Source: Paralichthys olivaceus (taxonomy: Eukaryota > Chordata > Actinopteri > Pleuronectiformes > Paralichthyidae). Taken from it: a stretch of 64,000 bases of DNA. A program made the translations under genes and the position numbers. A model generated the notes under the pieces. It saw only the letters and a program-made list of their open reading frames with translations. It was not told the origin of the DNA and did not search any database. The stretch spans positions 5,513,501-5,577,500 of the forward strand of contig NC_091115.1 in NCBI RefSeq assembly GCF_024713975.1, in the 5' to 3' direction. Below, piece after piece: positions 57,717-64,000 of the stretch; positions within the stretch are counted from its first letter, which is position 1; every line of letters starts with the position of its first letter.

Positions 57717-58431
57717 CTCTGCTGTGAACTCAAGCCCCCCCCCCCTCCCACTGGTCAAACTGCTCTGGTTTACTCTAAAGGAAATTGAAACTGTCAAAAA
57801 AAAAAAAAATCCCCATCTTTCTGATTTGGTCCCCTGGAATTCACACACACATCCTGTGTCCCTTGTGTTTCCCCCTCAGATTATCACTGGTGTGTCTGCT
57901 GCTGTAAGCCTGTTTTCTTTTTTTTTTTAATGCTACAATTCAATATTAACCTTTAAGTACCGGAACACGTGTAGGTAGGCTGCAGCTTGAGTTGGCACCA
58001 TGCAGTGCCGAGCCACTAATACCCCAAAGATAGAAATAGATCATAAAAGAATGGTGAAGTGCAGTACATGTATGTAACATGTTACACATACAGGGTGAAA
58101 CGCATTGAGAAACTGGTATTCCTTCATCTTGAAATTCAGGATAAAGGACGATGCGTCATCATCTTGTTGCCATCTATGTTTAAAAGTGATTTTCTTCACG
58201 TCCGTCTTTGAAAGCAGTGATCTTATTTTGAAGACATACGTGGAACGATGAGCCGGGAAATACTTTGTTTGTTGGGACGTGGAAACTGTGACGTTTTTCG
58301 CCTGGTTTTATTATCACTGTTAGTGTGAGTTAAAAATGGAAAACATAATAACGGCATGCACACAGGTTCGTTAAAAACTGTGGTGGTAGTTTCCGGAGGT
58401 GGTTTGTCTGAAGGTGATGCTCCAGCTTTTG

Positions 58432-58433
<2 letters not shown>

Positions 58434-58470
<37 letters not shown>
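58434..58470. repeat. (GT)n microsatellite
   Basis: About 18 uninterrupted GT units. Confidence 0.97.
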
Positions 58471-58473
<3 letters not shown>

Positions 58474-61400
58474 GAAAAAATGAGTATAAATCAATCAATA
58501 AATTAAATCGGTGTCAGTTCACACGTTGGCCGACAACAGAACCTGTTTTAACACCAGTGACACAAGTCAAACTGTCATATCAGGCTCAGTCAAGTCTGAA
58601 TCATACATATTTCCATCTATCTCCATGGATAAGATAAATAAAATATTGTACAAAATTGTGTAAATTAGATTTTTTGATTTATTTTAATCAATTATTTCAC
58701 TTCTATAGAATAGCTAATTAAAAATGTACCATATTATTACATAGACGCTATATCACTTTGATGTGATAAATATATTAAATTTTGATTAGTTTTTAAATAT
58801 GTTAAAACTATGATAGAACTGACAGCATAAGCACGTTAGTAGTAGTTGTAGTAATAATCATAATAATCATGAGAGAAAGGTTGTCACTTAAAAACGATAT
58901 CTTTTTCTTTTATTTAGACATATGTTCAAAACCTTAAATATCTATTCAACTATTTTACTATGTTCATTTGTCAAATTTGATTTTCTAAACCCAGAGTGTA
59001 ATGATCTTCGAGGAGAAATAATGATGTTATATATTGTAGAATTATCTCTTCAGTTGCTGATCAGACAGGAAGTGATGAAATGACCCATTAGACATATTCC
59101 CTGTGTTTATGAAACTCTCGGCCCGGGTCACGGCAGCACAACATGTTGATATCTGCACAGTGACGTCAGAGTAAAGTAGTCATTGCGTGAATATGTTCCA
59201 TTGATTAGCCGTCCTGTTGACGACACACACGAGACAACAAAGACATGTTTTGCATTCCTCTTTATTTTCCAAAACACACTAGCATGCGTGGAATCTCTCA
59301 GTTGGGGATTGCTGCTCAGTTAAAAGTTGTAGTTGCAACCTCTGGAGGACAGATGCTGCTTCTCTTTGAGAGAACCTCTGCCTTGGTAATTTGTGGTTAT
59401 TGAGTGAGAGCCTTCTGGGAATTTTCTCCACCCGACTTCTTGGTTTAAAGTCCAGAAGTACAAAAGCTGGATTCAAGAGATTTTGTGGAGATCAGAGCTG
59501 ACACCGACGTCAATGTGCTGAAAACAACATTTACAACATCACTTCCTGCCTCGGGAATTGTTGCTGTCTTGAACGCATCGGGCAGCACTGTGTACCTGTG
59601 AAAGGAGAACGTCCTGACCCAATACTTTTATACTTGGGGCCAATTTCATATATTTCTTCGCTTCTGAGGAAATCTGACTCATTGAGTCATTCATCCTACG
59701 ACTCCTTGGAACAGGATGAGGATTAACATTGAGAATACTGAGTCAAATAAATATCCTTCCTCTGCTGAGGGTTAGTGGACGAATCATAATGACCGTTAAC
59801 TGATCCGTGAACTGTTCCCGTAAACTGATTCTGCACTTCCCAAAAACATTTTTTCCATCCAGTCAGGCTACTGAGCACAAACACATTGCCCCTCTGTCTC
59901 GGAGGAACAACTGTAGGCAGATGACAAATACTTTTCCACCGAAGTAAGTGACACATAGAAACGAGGGTGGAGTGATTGGAATATTTTCTGTGTTCGATTC
60001 CAGTAAACCACATGTGGAATATGGTCACACCCTCTATTTTTATTTTCATCACCAACTAAACCCTCGTCGGTTGAGGACATCTTTTACTGCACAATCCCAA
60101 CTAGTAGCCTCGACAGCCTGGTGTCCACAGGAAGCAGCTGTGATTAGTTGCAGTCAGTTGGTCCTGAAATGTCCTGAAGTTATCCAGAGGGACTGTATGT
60201 GAGTACATGAATACATGATGTATCGTGTAATGTAGGGTGATAAGTACCAGAAACTGTGTCTGTTCTGAAGAACCACAGACCTGTCGTTGGTTTTATCAGA
60301 ATGATTTTCAGAAAGTGAAACTCACAGATTCTCCTTTCTGCTTATTCCCAAACACGTTTATTTCTTTATTTTAACTTTCTTCTCAATTATTAATTACAAC
60401 TTTATCCTTCTAGAAGTATGACTTTATTCTTAGTACATTATGACTGTATTTGCTATTAGATTAGAACTTTTTTTCTCTTTAAATTACAAAACTTTTTTCT
60501 AAGTTAATTCTTGGAATATTATGAAATTATTCTTAATATGGCCCCAAAAGTCTTTCTTCTTCCCTCTGTTCATATAGAATTTCAATATATTTCAACTAAA
60601 TGCAGAATACTCTTGACCTCACAGACTTTATGAGGTTTTAACCCTGACTTCAATATAAGCAGCTTGTTTATCTCTTGAAGATTATGACCCATCTTTCACA
60701 ACTTCTGTTGGTTTCTTTTCATTTCCAGTGAAACTATGGATAGAGACAGTAACATTTCCAGTTCTAACAGCGGCAGCGTGAATACAAATTAAGTATTACA
60801 TCATCCATGTTTAACTCTTTTGGCTGTAACTCTGTAGCTATGTAAACATTCTGTCTCCATCTTAGACTTTTTCTTTTGAACAGACGTTGTGATGCAGCTG
60901 CAGTGAGTTCTAGGTTGCAGTTCTCAAAACGTCCTCTGGAGGGCTACAGCCACCCAGAGATATAACAGAGGACCAGTTTTTCTGTTTGAATTCGTCTCAT
61001 CAACGTTTGACATTCTTCCCTTTTTAAAAAATCAATTTGATCTAACTGTAAAACAAACGTTAAATAATTTTATATACTAGAATAATCTCGGAAAATATTT
61101 AAGGCTTTGATCTTATCATGTTGTTTGCGCTCTCAGTGGTTTTTCCACAATAGTTTTATTCTCTTTTACTGAACATTTCTTCTATTCTTTGAAATAATTT
61201 CCATTAATCGTGTTGTGACTGGCAAGTTTTTTTTTCTTCCATTTTGTATCAAATTACATGTAGCTACAGATATTTAAATATATGTTTTACAGTAACATTT
61301 GATTTAAAATATCCTTTCCGCTGTCTTTTGCTTATGGTTACCAATTTAATTCAATCCATAGTAAGTGGCAGAGGAGCAAAAGTGCATTCACCATCCCACG

Positions 61401-62001
61401 TCCGTATCTGCTGACACGGATGAGGCGCTGGCCTATTTCCCAGGGCGATGTGTGACACAAATTTGTGGGCCACAGTCGTGGTTTAGTCGAGAATCTCCAG
61501 CATCGGAGCTGAAGGTCAGTCGGAGATTTGTTTGGTCAATTAACGGAAGCAGGGGCCTGGTCTACTGGAAAACATGGAGCTCGTGTTTGGTCTGTTGACG
61601 CTCACGAGGCAGGCAGAGGTGGCATTGGTTGGCACTGTGGTTGGTACTGTAAAATCTGTGTTAGTTTTATATATGTAAACAAGTAAAGCTAAATAAATGG
61701 GTTATTTTATGATTAGCTTCAGTGGTTCCTTTATTTGTGGACTTTTAATTGAAGGAGCTGCATTTTTGTTAAACCTCCGATAAGCCTTTCTAAAAAGGCA
61801 GATAGAAATCTGTGATACATTTGGTGCAATGTCTGTATCAGTGTAATTTATGAATTAATAATGTTAAGTATGTGTAAAATATAAATAACAATATCAGCTT
61901 AGTTGCGTAGATACACAAAGTGCTGGAACAGTTGCAGCCGACCCCAGAAGATGGTTGTAATATTTTAAATAGAAGACAAAACAGCTCAGTCTTATTTCAT
62001 C

Positions 62002-62007
62002 TTTATT
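62002..62007 (-). terminator. Minus-strand poly(A) signal, candidate end of the mir-129 host transcript
   Basis: TTTATT here reads AATAAA on the minus strand, 1.4 kb downstream of the mir-129 hairpin. The link is positional only. Confidence 0.3.
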
Positions 62008-63365
62008 CAGCGAGAATTCAATAACAAACATGCAAACGACAAGAAAACAGACAAACCTTAACATTTGTAACTACACATAACATCAGAGAAAAGAGGGCGG
62101 GACAGGACGCGTCCTTAATCTTCCTCATTGTGTTTTCCCATTATATGTACATTACATAAACACACGCATGTAAACACTCACTGAGCGATTCCGTCACGTG
62201 CGATTGAAGCCTCGTCACCGCACAAGAAGCGAATAAAAATTGCCTCAGGTTTTAACGCACAAAAGCCACATTGTGAAGGGGGTTCGGATAAATATTCACA
62301 TTTATGTAACACAGAGAACGTCAAAGGCTCAAAGACGCACGTTTCCTTCCCCCTCGGCTCATTGGGTCGCTGTGTGTGCATCTTTTTGCCTGGTGATGAG
62401 ATTCCATTCATCATTTTTGAAACAAATTAATTTGAGTACATCATCAGTAAATATAGTACTAAATACAGGAGCATGTAATCTAAAATATTTCAAGTGTATA
62501 GATGGAATTTATGGAACAGAATCCAATGAAGCGTCTCACTGCCAATGTGTCTATAGCCAGTTATTTCCTCAACAAACTTTATTGACTCTCTCGTTGATGT
62601 AAAATCACAGAAAATGTCCTCACAAACGCACAAATACAGCATATTTAGAACTGTGACTACAAAAGATGGTGTTTTGGCCACAAATAGAAAAAAACACATG
62701 ATATCCCCCTGACATGATGAAAGCAGGATTTGACATGTGCTTCAAATGTTCCACACCCATTTAGTTTTTCTTGAATCTACATCTGAACTGTCTCAAAGCT
62801 CCAGGAACTATCCTATATTTCTTTTTGCTTCCACCTCCTTATCACAGTTTGACCAACAGAAAACAACGTATGGCTTTTTCCTGGATTCTTCTACGGACAA
62901 AGTTAAGATATTCCATAAAGATCACATGTATTATACTGCTTTTCAACGACACTCCCTCACTTTATAGTCAAATCAAGCATCTGCAGGTTTGCTCCACACA
63001 ATTGTACCTGGACAGTGACAATAAAGATCTTACATTGAATCTTAAACTGAAGTTTATACTCACATCTTATCAAACGTTTCTTCTGGAGTTGAGGCGAGTA
63101 AAGCTTCGGTCATTTTATCACATCCTGTACAATCCCTCTCAAATTATTCCTATTATCATATTTTTATATTTCTCAACTGATATTGAGGAACTCCTAACTT
63201 TGGCCAGGCCTTGTACAAACTCACATCATGTTAGATCTTAACACATCTCAAAGGTTCGACTATGAGGACGGCCCTCACTCTGAAACTCCCACAGATGAGA
63301 CATACTCACTGCTCCATCAGGAGGACAAAAGGGAGACATCTTGTCTCAGATGCCAGAATCCAGTG

Positions 63366-63439
63366 CAGATACTTTTTGGGGTAAGGGCTTCCTGGCTACT
63401 GCCTTAGGAACAGCAAGCCCAGACCGCAAAAAGACCCAC
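63366..63439 (-). ncRNA. mir129-1: mir-129 microRNA precursor
   Basis: On the minus strand, 63413-63433 is the complete miR-129-5p (starts CTTTTTGCGG) and 63369-63390 the miR-129-3p (starts AAGCCCTTACCCC and ends AAAAAGTAT, the mir-129-1 version rather than mir-129-2). The arms pair around a loop of about 22 bases (CTGTTCCTAAGG...AGCCAGG). In people MIR129-1 lies next to LEP, so sequence and synteny agree. miR-129 is enriched in neural tissue and represses mRNAs through its 5' seed. I did not compute a fold, but the 5p and 3p arms match from memory over their whole length. Confidence 0.96.
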
Positions 63440-64000
63440 AAAGGACAAAAATGTTCGGAATCACAACAACTCGTGCTGACGTCCTCACCTGCAGAAAGAG
63501 AAAGAGACGTCAGTGCATCAGATCCTTTATTTTATGCAGTTGGGAAACACAGGACACAACTCACCTCTAAAGTATAATTACTGAAGGTTACCAAAATATT
63601 TCAGTTACACCTTTTATACCTATTCTTATTTATTTGTTGAAACGTTCAGGAAATTGCCATGAATGCCAACACCTTAGTATAAACCCTGTTTTCTTAACTT
63701 ACTTCACCCACCACTCACTTCTCTGAGTGGTGAAAAGAACTCACTCCCAAAATATCTCTTCGTGTTTTCTTGTTCCTTTGAAAACCCAAAGCAAGATTCA
63801 GGAAATACTGTTTTCCACATCTTCTAATTGAATATGGTGAATTTCTGCTGAATGGCAGAGGGAAGCAAGCAAAACATGTTGATGCCTTCGATGCTGCTCC
63901 ATTAAAACAACTGAAATACAACGTGCTGGGAAACAGATGTCTTGAAGATCTTCCATAGAGAAGAAGTGAAGAAGTGCAGAGTCATTTCCATTGTTTCACT
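63440..64000. other. No gene seen to the right edge
   Basis: Upstream side of mir-129 on the minus strand. The primary transcript must begin here or beyond the window. No open frame with splice context was found. Confidence 0.5.

Larger units (their letters stand above)
57730..63365. other. Intergenic DNA between lep and mir-129
   Basis: A/T-rich with a GT microsatellite at 58434-58470 and scattered poly(A) signals. A TATA-like box (59625-59632, minus) and AATAAA (59261-59266, minus) bracket about 370 bases without a convincing frame. A more G/C-rich island lies at 61365-61620. A minus-strand AATAAA at 62002-62007 may end the mir-129 primary transcript. No protein gene is supported. Confidence 0.5.

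Noticed and set aside
59261..59632. Tiny minus-strand transcription unit between a TATA-like box and AATAAA
   Set aside because: The open frame of about 57 codons has no usable ATG, and the apparent donor lies too close to the inferred start. Chance is likely.
59723..60055. 110-codon minus-strand frame
   Set aside because: No recognised family, no splice sites, and overlapping frames of similar length.

Overview
This is a window of a vertebrate nuclear genome, almost certainly a teleost (ray-finned) fish. Genes are split by many GT...AG introns and intergenic DNA is A/T-rich and full of CA/GT, TA and trinucleotide microsatellites. Several short dispersed repeats resemble common teleost elements. 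Proteins read by joining exons match known vertebrate families, and the gene order (impdh1, prrt4, lep, mir-129) is that of the vertebrate leptin locus (human 7q32).

Layout from left to right. Positions 505-694 (-) may be the first coding exon of an unidentified gene that leaves the window on the left. Positions 5.4-22.9 kb (+) hold impdh1, the rate-limiting enzyme of guanine nucleotide synthesis. Its 14 coding exons give 514 residues, the human length. A separate upstream exon (6172-6392) encodes a retina-type N-terminal extension, and a diverged, frame-compatible copy of the first coding exon lies in intron 1 (11946-12026). Positions 22.9-37.5 kb (-) hold prrt4, a multi-pass membrane protein with a long mucin-like ectodomain in three coding exons. 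It converges tail to tail with impdh1, with about 90 bases between the two poly(A) signals. Positions 37.5-50.8 kb are a gene-poor, repeat-rich stretch. Positions 51.1-54.8 kb (+) hold a TMEM53-like (DUF829) alpha/beta-hydrolase-fold gene. Positions 56.4-57.7 kb (-) hold a compact leptin gene with a TATA-like box, an untranslated first exon and two coding exons. At 63.37-63.44 kb (-) lies a mir-129 hairpin with both mature arms recognisable.

The genes are not an operon and share no single pathway; they are linked by conserved synteny. The most interesting observations are the two alternative N-terminal arrangements of impdh1, which should alter filament assembly; the 15-base inverted repeat enclosing the impdh1 poly(A) signal; the in-frame acidic cassette exon of prrt4; and the TMEM53-like gene lying where mammals carry RBM28. 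All exon boundaries were read by eye from splice consensus, phase and family knowledge. No alignment or transcript evidence was available.
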